Shown: in pieces, positions 1 through 7,433 of the stretch
Layout: the number at the start of each line of letters is the position of its first letter
How positions within the stretch are numbered: the stretch's first letter is position 1
Source: Burkholderiales bacterium
Lineage (GTDB): Bacteria > Pseudomonadota > Gammaproteobacteria > Burkholderiales > Burkholderiaceae_D
NCBI GenBank assembly: GCA_947451925.1
Contig: CANGAW010000036.1
Location: 1 to 33,000, forward strand
Reading direction: 5' to 3'
Length of the DNA stretch: 33,000 nucleotides
Position numbers and translations under genes: made by a program
The notes under the pieces: generated by a model
The model's database searches: none
Seen by the model: only the letters and a program-made list of their open reading frames with translations
Told to the model about the DNA's origin: nothing

Positions 1-426
1 AACCGGTGCGCCGAAAAACACATCGTCGTTCAAATATAAAAATCGCTCGGATAAATTCGGTATGTGGTGCAGATAGGATTCGATATGTCCCGAATCGAAA
101 ACGGGCAACGCGGATGCAGGCATCAGATCGCGATGGTCGATTAGCGTAATGTCTTCGCCCGGCTTGAACCAGCTTGGGGTTTGGCCGTCGGTAATGATGT
201 AAATATGGCCATGCTGCGGGAAAAAGCGTTCCAGCGCACGCAAGTTAAAGCGCAGTTCGCCATTGTCACGATAACGACCGGGTACGTTGGCGTAGCGGCC
301 CATTGCCTGCTGCAAATCGTCATTGTGCCGCGCGAGTGCCAGCTGTCTTCGGGCCTGCCATTGGGCGTCTGCGCCATCTACCCAGAGGTAGACGATATCA
401 ATTTGTCCTTCATCATCAGTGATCAT
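1..426 (-). CDS. Stealth-family sugar-phosphate transferase, N-terminal part (runs off the window)
   Basis: Reading the minus strand from an ATG at 424-426 gives 142 codons open to the window edge. Stealth proteins transfer hexose-1-phosphate units in capsule or exopolysaccharide synthesis. The visible part carries the family's conserved blocks in order: IDIVYLWVDGAD near residue 9 (CR1), then RYRDNGELRFNLRALERF, HIYIITDGQTPSWF, and ESYLHHIPNLSERFLYLNDD near the edge (CR2). The C-terminal blocks lie outside the window. The frame stays open upstream of the ATG and no strong ribosome site precedes it, so an upstream TTG or GTG start is possible. The family call rests on recalled motif similarity. 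The substrate cannot be told from this fragment. Confidence 0.82.
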   Translation of the reverse strand, partial: MITDDEGQIDIVYLWVDGADAQWQARRQLALARHNDDLQQAMGRYANVPGRYRDNGELRFNLRALERFFPQHGHIYIITDGQTPSWFKPGEDITLIDHRDLMPASALPVFDSGHIESYLHHIPNLSERFLYLNDDVFFGAPV

Positions 427-599
427 GTTTTGTCTCGAACGCTTTGTGCAGTATTGCTCCAGACTCGTTACGACGGGCAACAGAGTCTGGCCGTGCAGGA
501 TACGCAGCTTCAGGCGCAAAGTCGACGCATTAGCGAAGAGGGCTCAACAATAGCGAGTGAAAACTGGCTGATGCCTGAATGCCTGGGTTTAATAGGGAC

Positions 600-627
600 A
601 AAAAAAACTCTCCGATAAAAGGAGAGT
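600..627 (-). terminator. Rho-independent terminator of the small lipoprotein gene
   Basis: On the minus strand ACTCTCC (627-621) pairs perfectly with GGAGAGT (613-607) around a seven-base loop, followed by a run of eight T (607-600). It lies about 60 bases after the stop of the 47-residue lipoprotein gene and insulates it from the Stealth gene downstream. Confidence 0.85.
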
Positions 628-686
628 GTTGTGATTTCCAGCGGACTGAAAAAATATAAATCAGCCCGGGAATGCTGAAAACAGGA

Positions 687-830
687 TTATTTTTTCGGCT
701 CAGACTTAAACCAGCCTGAAACAGTGTCAACCGTGGAGTCGTAAGCGGAAGTCATGGTCGAGCAGCCAGAGCAGATTACTGATGCAGCGATCACGGAAAC
801 CAGAGCCAGATGTTTGAGTTTGAAGTTCAT
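687..830 (-). CDS. Small secreted lipoprotein, 47 residues
   Basis: This short ORF starts MNFKLKHLALVSVIAASVIC. The basic start, hydrophobic core and a Cys after Ser-Gly at residue 23 (C-S-G-C) form a lipoprotein-type signal. The lipobox is imperfect because Cys rather than Leu sits at -3. The mature part is only about 25 residues and ends GWFKSEPKK. AAGG precedes the ATG at a good distance. A candidate promoter lies upstream and a strong terminator downstream, so this is an independent transcription unit. It resembles the many tiny entericidin-like or structural lipoproteins of proteobacteria. No specific function can be assigned. Confidence 0.75.
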   Translation of the reverse strand: MNFKLKHLALVSVIAASVICSGCSTMTSAYDSTVDTVSGWFKSEPKK

Positions 831-902
831 TTTTGCCTTATTAATATGAATCACATCAAAAAAATTAATCAGTCGCCGGGGAAAATATAATCCCTGAAAA
901 TT

Positions 903-932
903 AGTGTACTACTGAATATTCTTTTGATGCAA
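903..932 (-). promoter_or_regulatory. Candidate sigma-70 promoter of the small lipoprotein gene
   Basis: On the minus strand, TTGCAT (932-927) is separated by 18 bases from TACACT (908-903). This lies about 75 bases before the ATG at 830. It matches the consensus reasonably but has not been tested. Confidence 0.5.
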
Positions 933-957
933 CTGGACTTAAATATCAATTTCCTAT

Positions 958-1605
958 TTATTCATAGGGAGTAGTTTGTGCCAGCGGATTGGGGATCGCC
1001 TCACCGATTTTATGCAGTGTATTAGTATCACGATGATGAAACGGCTCGGTTTGGCCTGCAATCATCAGCACCGTATCCTGATCGTAAGTCCAGGTGCCAT
1101 CGTCATTTATTTTGACGTGCATTCGAAATTCTACGGTTTTGAACGCTTCCTCTAAAAAGGGTGCCGAACAAATACCGAAGGTCGTGGAACCATGCGTGGC
1201 AATCAATTCAAACTCGGTCGCATTTACTGCTGCGTGGCCGGATGCCATTGCCGTTTGTCCACGCGGGATGGTGAGCGTGTGAATAATGGTTTCTGTTGCC
1301 GCTTCCCAAAGCCAATAACCCACCTGATCATGATAAGTCTTGATTTGATCTGGCTTCACAATGTGGGTGTGATAGCGTAATCCATAGAGTAACTGCGGCC
1401 CATTCGTTTGCGGATCAATGGGGTGCAAGGCGATCTGTTCCACATAAGCCTGTTTTTTTGGCCCCTCGGCTTTAGGCTTGATATCAAGTCCGCGTGTGCC
1501 TTGCCATATGCCGGCCATCCGGCTTAGCGGCCCCAGATTTTTCAGTGTATTGGTATCAATCGGATGCGGCTCGGTATAAATGTCTTTCGTGAAATTATTC
1601 ATCAC
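958..1605 (-). CDS. Nitrobindin-like heme-binding beta-barrel protein
   Basis: This 215-residue cytoplasmic protein has no signal peptide. The stretch PLSRMAGIWQGTRGLDIKP at about 27-45 is the signature start of the THAP4/nitrobindin heme-binding beta-barrel family (FABP-like fold), in which the G-x-W-x-G motif opens the first strand. Relatives bind ferric heme and react with nitric oxide or peroxynitrite. The alternation of polar and hydrophobic residues over the whole length fits a ten-stranded barrel. It is the last gene of a minus-strand cluster and begins 18 bases after the SRPBCC gene. The family call comes from the N-terminal motif and length; I did not pick out the heme-ligand histidine with certainty. 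Confidence 0.72.
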   Translation of the reverse strand: MMNNFTKDIYTEPHPIDTNTLKNLGPLSRMAGIWQGTRGLDIKPKAEGPKKQAYVEQIALHPIDPQTNGPQLLYGLRYHTHIVKPDQIKTYHDQVGYWLWEAATETIIHTLTIPRGQTAMASGHAAVNATEFELIATHGSTTFGICSAPFLEEAFKTVEFRMHVKINDDGTWTYDQDTVLMIAGQTEPFHHRDTNTLHKIGEAIPNPLAQTTPYE

Positions 1606-1623
1606 ACTTCTCGGTTGACAGCA

Positions 1624-2136
1624 TTATCCAGAAGAAGACTTGTCGTCCTGACTCATCAACGCCACCAGCTGATCGAGCGCCAATCCCCAGCCTTGTTCAA
1701 AGCCCATCGCTTCGTGGGCCGCCTTTGCTGCTTCATTCTGATGCATGACCTTTGCCCGGTAGCGTGTTCCATTCGATGGCAACGTCTGAAGCGTCAGATC
1801 AACCACAAAAAAGAAACCGAGATGCTCATTTTGCGGTTTGGGTTGCGGGCGAAATTGCGGGCCGAACGCGTTCGTCCACACCAGACGTCGCTGCGGCTCA
1901 ATTGCCAGATAAGTGCCCTCATTGGCGGGCATATCCTTGCCATCCGGCGATTGCATCACGGTCCGAAATAAGCCGCCGGGACGAAGATCAATATCGCAGG
2001 CCACGACTTGCAAGGGTTTAGGACAAAACCATTGCATCAGTAGTGCCGGCGTAGTCCACGCTTGCCAGATTTTCGCAGGAGGCAGCGCAACATCGCGTTG
2101 TATTTGCAGGTCTAGCCGGGGATCAAAGTCGTTCAT
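1624..2136 (-). CDS. SRPBCC (AHSA1-type) domain protein
   Basis: The 170-residue protein starts MNDFDPRLDLQIQRDVALP. I chose the ATG at 2136 because GGAG lies seven bases upstream; the longer frame to 2193 has no such site. PPAKIWQAWTTPALLMQWF near residue 19 and RPGGLFRTVMQSPDG are typical of the Aha1 C-terminal-like SRPBCC fold, a deep hydrophobic ligand cavity. The late segment GWGLALDQLVALM matches the usual closing helix. Such proteins are often called activators of Hsp90 ATPase homologues or polyketide-cyclase-like, but the ligand is unknown. It lies between a cytochrome c gene and a heme-barrel gene. Confidence 0.8.
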   Translation of the reverse strand: MNDFDPRLDLQIQRDVALPPAKIWQAWTTPALLMQWFCPKPLQVVACDIDLRPGGLFRTVMQSPDGKDMPANEGTYLAIEPQRRLVWTNAFGPQFRPQPKPQNEHLGFFFVVDLTLQTLPSNGTRYRAKVMHQNEAAKAAHEAMGFEQGWGLALDQLVALMSQDDKSSSG

Positions 2137-2165
2137 CTGCATGCTCCGTTTAAGGATAGAATTTT

Positions 2166-2504
2166 TTAGTTTGGCGCGCCTGCCAGAATCCACCTGGCCA
2201 TGAGTGCGGCCTCTTTGGGGTCCAGTGCTTCATTGGCAGGATGCGGCATGCTGCCCCAGCGTCCCTCACTGCCTGTTCTGATGCGGGCGGCAAGTTCGGC
2301 TGAAACTTTTTGCCCTTTGTAGTGGGCGGCAATTTCTTGCAAACCTGGGCCAACCGTGCGGTCCGACACAGCGTGGCAAGATTCGCAACCATTATTGCTA
2401 AAAGCGAGCCTGGCCGCCTGATTGCTTGCTGGCGATTGTGCCCAGATAGTGGTAGCCGGAAAGCAGCTGGTCAGGGTGAAAAGCAATACCAAACTTTTTT
2501 TCAT
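2166..2504 (-). CDS. Periplasmic c-type cytochrome, class I
   Basis: This 112-residue precursor has a cleavable signal peptide (MKKSLVLLFTLTSCFPATTI, predicted cut after WAQ or nearby). The heme-attachment motif CESCH is at residues 40-44. A likely axial methionine is in RWGSMPHP (Met86), giving a single-heme c551/c552-like electron carrier in the periplasm. The VGPGLQEIAAHYKGQ segment is typical of that group. It is the first gene of a three-gene minus-strand cluster, with only 29 bases before the SRPBCC ATG. Its redox partner is not visible here. Confidence 0.9.
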   Translation of the reverse strand: MKKSLVLLFTLTSCFPATTIWAQSPASNQAARLAFSNNGCESCHAVSDRTVGPGLQEIAAHYKGQKVSAELAARIRTGSEGRWGSMPHPANEALDPKEAALMARWILAGAPN

Positions 2505-2704
2505 TGTGTCCTCGCATTGTTGACATTAATGCTTGGTAATTTACTCTTCGAAAATCACAATTATCTTTACACAGATCAAATTTATTCAAATTAACGCAGA
2601 TTCCGTGAGGTTTTTGTAAAGCTCTGCCAGCCGCAGACAAAGAAAAAGTCTGATGCTGTGTGTGCGTAAATTTAATTTTGAGAAATCGGTATGGGCGTCG
2701 CGTT

Positions 2705-2710
2705 TATAAT
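2705..2710 (+). promoter_or_regulatory. Possible -10 element of the outer-membrane protein gene
   Basis: A perfect TATAAT lies 58 bases before the ATG at 2768. No good -35 hexamer is seen at 16-18 bases upstream (GAAATC at 17), so this is a partial promoter call. Confidence 0.4.
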
Positions 2711-2767
2711 GCCCACCGTCGGCCTTATTGCCACATAACGGATGCAATTTATCTTTTAAGGATATCA

Positions 2768-3346
2768 ATGAAAAATCTTGTCAAAATTATCTGTCTGAGT
2801 CTGATTTTTAGCGGTGCTGCCATGGCTCAGGTGAAGCCTTACATTGCGGGTGAATACAACTCAGAGGAAAACCGAAATACAAAAGTTGACAATTTTGGCC
2901 TCAACTCAATTATTGGTTTTAAAACTTCAGAAGGCATGGATTACTCATTGAAATCCGGTATTACGCAGCCAACCGAAGGGGTAACGAAAGACATTAGTTA
3001 TAACCTTGAAGTTCGGGCAAAGAAAACCTTTGATCTTGGCTTTTCAGTAAAACCATATCTGGGTGTCAGACTGGGCGAGAAACTGACAAAGTCTGAAAAT
3101 TTTATGCATTACGCAGTCGATGCCGGTTTTTTGATGCCAATCGCTCCATCAACGACTTTGGATTTGGGTTATCGCTACAGAAACAATACGGGCTCTGACA
3201 CGAAATTTGACTCGAACAGATATCACATCAAAACAACCTACAGCCTGAATGCAAACAATGCGGTTTCGATTTGGTATTTGCAAGCCTATGGTGCAACAGC
3301 TGAAGAGAAAAATACCTGGCGTCTCACCTACACCTATAGTTTCTAA
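2768..3346 (+). CDS. Small outer-membrane beta-barrel protein
   Basis: The protein starts MKNLVKIICLSLIFSGAAMA and is 192 residues long. I chose ATG 2768 because AAGGA precedes it and a signal peptide begins there, with cleavage after AMA. The mature part is a run of amphipathic strands rich in Tyr, Asn and Lys, and it ends WRLTYTYSF. A terminal aromatic residue is the usual signal for assembly of barrels by BAM. This supports an 8-10-stranded outer-membrane barrel, similar in style to oligogalacturonate-type or OmpW-like small porins, but I do not recognise the exact family. The next gene is convergent. Confidence 0.75.
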   Translation: MKNLVKIICLSLIFSGAAMAQVKPYIAGEYNSEENRNTKVDNFGLNSIIGFKTSEGMDYSLKSGITQPTEGVTKDISYNLEVRAKKTFDLGFSVKPYLGVRLGEKLTKSENFMHYAVDAGFLMPIAPSTTLDLGYRYRNNTGSDTKFDSNRYHIKTTYSLNANNAVSIWYLQAYGATAEEKNTWRLTYTYSF

Positions 3347-3382
3347 AGCAGCATAGTGGTCCCAGGCTGAACCTAATTGCTT

Positions 3383-3440
3383 ATTGATTCACGTCCCAAG
3401 CGGAGTGCCAGTTGAGGCCTCTTATGGGACGTAATTCAAT
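3383..3440. terminator. Large imperfect inverted repeat, likely bidirectional terminator
   Basis: ATTGATTCACGTCCCA (3383-3398) pairs with TGGGACGTAATTCAAT (3425-3440) with two mismatches. It lies between two convergent genes. No long T-run follows on either strand, so the terminator role is an inference from position and stem stability. Confidence 0.5.
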
Positions 3441-3465
3441 TAGTGTCGGAGGAGTTCAGCTTCCA

Positions 3466-4011
3466 TCAGGCTTTTTGTGCCGCAAACACCATGCAAGTCG
3501 TGGTTGCGTGCGCATACAATTTCCCATCGGCGTCAACAATACGCGCCTCTGCGGTTGCTAACTGACGGCCGCAATGAAGCACCGAGCCGATGGCTCGCAG
3601 CGGACCGGTCTTGTGACTGGCTGCGCGCACAATATTGACCCCTAATTCCGCTGTCGTATAAGCCGTTCCTGCCGGCAGCATGGTCTGAACCGCACAACCC
3701 AGGGCTGAGTCGAGCAGGGTTGCGTACCAGCCGCCATGCACGGATCCCAAGGGGTTGTAATGCTTGAGTTGCGGCGTACCCTGAAATACCGCTTTGCCGG
3801 CCGAGACTTCAATCAGTGAAAAATCCAGCGTGTCTGCAATGGGCGGGTAGGGCAGTTCACCAGCCAGCATGGCCTGCAAAATCTCCAGTCCTGTTTTGTC
3901 TTCGACCATGTCCCGCGTCGCGACCCCCGCTTTGCCACCGCCAGCATGCATTTTCGTCAGCACGCTGTTGAGATGTTGATTCCATTGTTCCTGTATTGAT
4001 TCTGCTGACAT
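3466..4011 (-). CDS. PaaI-family (hotdog-fold) acyl-CoA thioesterase
   Basis: This 181-residue protein belongs to the hotdog thioesterase superfamily, which hydrolyses acyl-CoA thioesters in the cytoplasm. The signature LKHYNPLGSVHGGWYATLLD (about 82-101) contains the N-P-x-G-x-x-H-G-G element and the following Asp that form the active site in PaaI-type enzymes. The later TTAELGVNIVRAA is the usual second strand pair. AAGGA lies about ten bases before the ATG. The N-terminal 60 residues are longer than in minimal PaaI proteins and look helical. The substrate (phenylacetyl-CoA or another aromatic or medium-chain CoA) cannot be told from sequence. Confidence 0.85.
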   Translation of the reverse strand: MSAESIQEQWNQHLNSVLTKMHAGGGKAGVATRDMVEDKTGLEILQAMLAGELPYPPIADTLDFSLIEVSAGKAVFQGTPQLKHYNPLGSVHGGWYATLLDSALGCAVQTMLPAGTAYTTAELGVNIVRAASHKTGPLRAIGSVLHCGRQLATAEARIVDADGKLYAHATTTCMVFAAQKA

Positions 4012-4090
4012 CTTTCTTATTCCTTAAATAATTTTTTCGAAGTCTCTGTTTGCATCTGCTCAATCAACTATGAAGTTTTATAAAAACAGA

Positions 4091-5020
4091 TCACACTTTT
4101 TGAAGCGCTTCGCTTGCCCGGCGCAAGCCCTCATCAACATCAATGGGCGGCATCCACGCCATTGTTTGACAGGTATGGGAAATATCGACCTGCAAGTTTC
4201 CCAGCAGGCGTTCCACCATACTGGTTTTGCCCGCACAGCCAGCAGCGAGCCGGATCAGGGCCAGAGGAATGGAAAACAGTCGGGCAGGTTTTTTCATTGC
4301 GACACCCAAACGTAATAACAGATCGGCGCTCGACAAGTCTTCCCCGTCACTGACCAGAAAGGTCTGACCAGCGGCTGCAGGATGATCGATGCAGCAGACC
4401 AGCAGATCAATCAAATTATCGAGTGCTACCAAACTGCGCCTATTACCCGTTGCCGCGCCTAGCGGTAGTGGCAACCTGCGTTGAACGGCGCGCATCATGC
4501 TCGCAAAATTCGCTTTCACGCCCGGGCCGTAAATCAAGGGCGGGCGAATGATCACGACCTCGAGGCCAGTCTCGCTGGCGATGCGATGCAATGCCTGCTC
4601 GGCCTCCCATTTCGACAGGGCATAGGGATCAGCTGGATTGGGCGTATCGGAAAATAAAAAGGGTCTGCCTTCCTGCGTAGACTCACCATTGACCTTGATC
4701 GAACTGACAAAAATAAAGCGTGGCACGCCTGCGGCGGCGGCGGCGCGCGCAAGGGAAACAGTGTTGTCAACATTGACTTCCCGGTAGGCGCTTAAGGGAT
4801 CCTTCGCCTTGTCGCGCATGACATGCACGCGCGACGCCAGATGTAATACCGCAGCGCAGCCGGAGAGTGCGGATGGATCAGCCGCAAGCTTTTCAGTAGT
4901 AAGGCATTCGTTATGCGTGGCATACCGAATGATGGGCAGCACTTCAACGCCCTGATTTTGCAGATAGCGCGCAAGTGCGCTACCGACAAACCCGGTTGAC
5001 CCTGTCAGACAGACTTTCAT
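4091..5020 (-). CDS. NAD-dependent epimerase/dehydratase (extended SDR)
   Basis: This 309-residue enzyme belongs to the GalE-like nucleotide-sugar epimerase/dehydratase group. Residues 7-13 (GSTGFVG) are the NAD-binding glycine loop. Ser at VSS (106-107) with Tyr133 and Lys137 (YALSK) form the catalytic set. VVIIRPPLIYGPGVKANF is the typical substrate-binding stretch. It is somewhat shorter than GalE, closer to WbpV-like or O-antigen-region epimerases. No strong ribosome site precedes the ATG. A five-codon ORF (MNAAS) ends in a TGA that overlaps the ATG, so coupling is conceivable. The neighbours are not sugar genes, so the substrate is unknown. Confidence 0.85.
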   Translation of the reverse strand: MKVCLTGSTGFVGSALARYLQNQGVEVLPIIRYATHNECLTTEKLAADPSALSGCAAVLHLASRVHVMRDKAKDPLSAYREVNVDNTVSLARAAAAAGVPRFIFVSSIKVNGESTQEGRPFLFSDTPNPADPYALSKWEAEQALHRIASETGLEVVIIRPPLIYGPGVKANFASMMRAVQRRLPLPLGAATGNRRSLVALDNLIDLLVCCIDHPAAAGQTFLVSDGEDLSSADLLLRLGVAMKKPARLFSIPLALIRLAAGCAGKTSMVERLLGNLQVDISHTCQTMAWMPPIDVDEGLRRASEALQKV

Positions 5021-5294
5021 GAGGCGGCATTCATGGATGTTCGATAAAAATTGATGAGTGAGTGGATGAATTTTTTAGAAAAATAATCCTGTCTTTCAAT
5101 GCGAGCGCTGTCAGTTTAAATTGAAATGCCTGCACCTGAAGTTGGTTTTTATAGCCGACGGCGGCAATGCTGATGGCAGCGTGCCAGTTATATGATGCGC
5201 AATAGTCACGGTATCAGTCTTGCGTAATGATTGAAAAATTCAGCTGACGGCGTTATCGTTTGACTAACACTCATCCTATTGAAAGGAAATCATC

Positions 5295-5678
5295 ATGGCC
5301 ACGATAAACAATCCTGTAGGCTGGTTTGAACTCTACGTGTCGGACATGAAACGAGCAAAAATATTTTACGAAAAAGTATTCAACCGCCCCTTGTCGGATT
5401 TGCCTATGCCAGGCGCAGATTTTTCCATGTGTACTTTTGCGATGGAATCGCAAGCCACAGGCGCAGCCGGCGCACTGGTGCAGCACCCGATAATGAAGCC
5501 TGGCACGGGAGGCACGCTGATTTATTTTTCCTGCATGGATTGTGCCGATGAGCTGCAACGTGTAACGCAGTATGGAGGCCTTGTGCATCAGCCCAAACAT
5601 GCGATCGGCGAATATGGTTTTATCGCCATTGTGGGCGACTCGGAAGGCAACACCATAGGTCTGCACTCAATGCAGTGA
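5295..5678 (+). CDS. VOC-family (glyoxalase-like) protein
   Basis: This 127-residue cytoplasmic protein has AAAGGA placed well before the ATG. NPVGWFELYVSDMKRAKIFY at the start and the closing GFIAIVGDSEGNTIGLHS are the beginning and end of a single vicinal-oxygen-chelate domain (two beta-alpha-beta-beta-beta units). It resembles the bleomycin-resistance/glyoxalase-like group often called YdcN or CarF-like VOC proteins. The Glu of W-F-E and the last D-x-E-G-N are candidate metal contacts. The real substrate is unknown. A 9-bp stem lies 20 bases after the stop. Confidence 0.85.
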   Translation: MATINNPVGWFELYVSDMKRAKIFYEKVFNRPLSDLPMPGADFSMCTFAMESQATGAAGALVQHPIMKPGTGGTLIYFSCMDCADELQRVTQYGGLVHQPKHAIGEYGFIAIVGDSEGNTIGLHSMQ

Positions 5679-5697
5679 CCGTGTTTATTGTGCAGAG

Positions 5698-5723
5698 TGA
5701 GACGGCAGTGTGCGGCCGTCTCA
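5698..5723 (+). terminator. Hairpin after the VOC gene
   Basis: TGAGACGGC (5698-5706) pairs perfectly with GCCGTCTCA (5715-5723) around an eight-base loop. Only a weak T-rich stretch follows, so it may be a poor terminator or an mRNA 3' stabiliser. Confidence 0.5.
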
Positions 5724-6127
5724 GATTAGCTTAAGTAAAAATTAAAGCCAGATAAGCCGGATCATCCAGACATGAGTCGCACAGGTAGAGTGTGATGCGA
5801 AAAAAACGCGGCTCCATCGTCACAATCAAGTCAGCAATGTGGGTTTTTAAAATAATCAGGGTCGACAACATTGCTAATAATCGATAAAAATCAGGTCTGC
5901 AATGGCAGCGCCAGGTGCATCATGGACGCTGAAAATAAATGGCCGTGGTTGCGGCTAATGCCAGTCAGTTAAGGTGAAAATTTTCTTTTGCAATGCAAGA
6001 CACTGGGTCCCGGCCTGCGCCGGGACGACGTTTGCCGGGCTAGATGGCTGTAACTCGTAATCCCGGTGCAAATTTTAACCGGACGCGAGGATAGCAGAAT
6101 CCTGCGATCACTCACGAAAGCGAAAAC
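5724..6127. other. Gene-free spacer with one dispersed repeat
   Basis: About 400 bases without a convincing ORF. The only clear structure is the hairpin-bearing repeat at 5976-6055. The rest shows no promoter or RNA gene that I can support. Confidence 0.6.
5976..6055 (+). repeat. Dispersed intergenic repeat, copy 1 (with intact hairpin)
   Basis: This roughly 80-base unit contains a perfect stem GTCCCGGC (6007-6014), CTGC loop, GCCGGGAC (6019-6026). It is followed by ACGTTTGCCGGGCTAGATGG. A related unit is at 22938-22998, also just upstream of a gene. It resembles REP-like short repeats of proteobacteria. Confidence 0.7.
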
Positions 6128-6595
6128 ATGATCATTAAAAAACGCATGACAGCATCCATAGAAGGCGACTTTGTCGTACTTTTGATTGGCATGCGCATTA
6201 ACCAGCTGTGGAAAATTCATCGCTGGCTACCGGTCGCCAAGGCAATGGGGCGAATGCTGCGGGAACTTCATGCTCAGCCCGAATTAGGTTTGCTGAATCA
6301 TGAAATGAGTTTTGCAAGAACCATGATCATAGTGCAGTACTGGCGATCAATGGATCATTTACTTGCCTATGCAAAAAATAAAGATGCTGAACATCTTCCA
6401 GCTTGGCGTGAATTTAATCGCTCGGTGGGGACCGATGGTTCTGTCGGTATCTGGCACGAAAGCTATGAAGTAAAGTCAGGTGCTTACGAAAGTATTTATT
6501 CAAACATGCCGGCTTTTGGTCTTGGTAAAGCAGGCAGCCTGGAGAGTATTGGCGGGGAAAGAGAATCAGCCGCAGGCCGGCTCGGGCGAAATTGA
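6128..6595 (+). CDS. DUF4188 family protein (phenylacetaldoxime-dehydratase-like)
   Basis: The 155-residue protein matches the DUF4188 group from memory: GRMLRELHAQPELGLLNHEM, then TMIIVQYWRSMDHLLAYAKN, then the strongly conserved WREFNRSVGTDGSVGIWHES and YESIYSNMPAFGLGKA. The fold is related to dimeric alpha-beta barrel monooxygenase-like proteins and distantly to heme-dependent aldoxime dehydratases. No enzymatic activity is established for the family. The start is preceded by GAAAGCGAAAAC, a poor ribosome site. It is followed 68 bases later by a double-cupin gene in the same direction, possibly co-transcribed. Confidence 0.8.
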   Translation: MIIKKRMTASIEGDFVVLLIGMRINQLWKIHRWLPVAKAMGRMLRELHAQPELGLLNHEMSFARTMIIVQYWRSMDHLLAYAKNKDAEHLPAWREFNRSVGTDGSVGIWHESYEVKSGAYESIYSNMPAFGLGKAGSLESIGGERESAAGRLGRN

Positions 6596-6663
6596 TCGGA
6601 CCAGAAGAAGTGTTTGTGCTGGCTGTAGTAAGCTGAACCACCAGTTTGTTAAAAAGTTAAAAC

Positions 6664-7338
6664 GTGAATATCAATGCAGACTTTAGCCTGAAGACAGTTA
6701 TTAATACCAATGACGCTGCTTGGGAAGCATCGCCCGGTTTGGGTGTCGAAAGAAAGTGTCTGGATCGAATAGGCGATGAAATTGCCAGAGCAAGCAGCAT
6801 AGTCAGGTATGCCCCTGATGCGGCTTTTACCCGGCATACCCATGGCGGGGGTGAAGAGATTCTTGTTCTTGAGGGGATATTCTCAGATGAGCATGGTCAC
6901 TACACGGCCGGCACCTATCTTCGCAATCCTCCTGAAAGTACTCACGCGCCTTTCTCGAAAGACGGATGCACTCTATTTGTCAAACTGCGCCAATTCCACC
7001 CTGATGATCAAGCCAGCATCAACATAGATACGACAAGCGCTGCATGGTATGCAGGCTTAGTGCCCGGTCTGTCTGTCATGCCCTTGCATGAATTCGATGG
7101 CGTTGGTACGGCATTAGTTCGCTGGGCGCCCAATACGGTTTTTAATCCCCATGTTCATCCAGGCGGCGAAGAGATTTTTGTTTTGAAAGGCGTATTCCAT
7201 GATGAGCATGGCGCTTATCCCGCAGGCACATGGATACGAAGCCCCCGGTACAGTCAACATGCGCCATTTACAACATCAGAAGGTGCGCTTATTTATGTCA
7301 AAACAGGCCATCTGAGTGACGCTTACCCTAAACCGTAA
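6664..7338 (+). CDS. Double-cupin protein (ChrR-cupin type)
   Basis: This 224-residue protein is built of two similar cupin domains. The first carries FTRHTHGGGEEILVLEGIFS and the second FNPHVHPGGEEIFVLKGVFH. Each contains the His-x-His...Glu metal-binding set, and each ends with a matching DEHG-Y-AGT-R-PP/PR segment, showing an internal duplication. The best family match is the cupin of ChrR-like anti-sigma factors, but the zinc-binding N-terminal ChrR domain is missing. It may be a metal-dependent enzyme or sensor acting in the cytoplasm. The start is a GTG at 6664, forced by an in-frame stop directly upstream. The ribosome site is weak. Confidence 0.85.
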   Translation: MNINADFSLKTVINTNDAAWEASPGLGVERKCLDRIGDEIARASSIVRYAPDAAFTRHTHGGGEEILVLEGIFSDEHGHYTAGTYLRNPPESTHAPFSKDGCTLFVKLRQFHPDDQASINIDTTSAAWYAGLVPGLSVMPLHEFDGVGTALVRWAPNTVFNPHVHPGGEEIFVLKGVFHDEHGAYPAGTWIRSPRYSQHAPFTTSEGALIYVKTGHLSDAYPKP

Positions 7339-7433
7339 CGAGTCGATTATTAAGATCGGCTTTATGGGGATTATTCGCAGAAGTACAAAACAGTGCTGAT
7401 ACTGAGTAAACAGTGCCTGGTAAGGATAAGAAA

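Noticed and set aside
181..618. A 145-codon plus-strand frame at the left edge
   Set aside because: It is antisense to the Stealth gene, whose conserved motifs are clear on the minus strand. Its composition is that of a shadow frame.
1752..2203. Several plus-strand frames over the SRPBCC gene
   Set aside because: They have no ribosome sites and lie opposite a recognisable protein.
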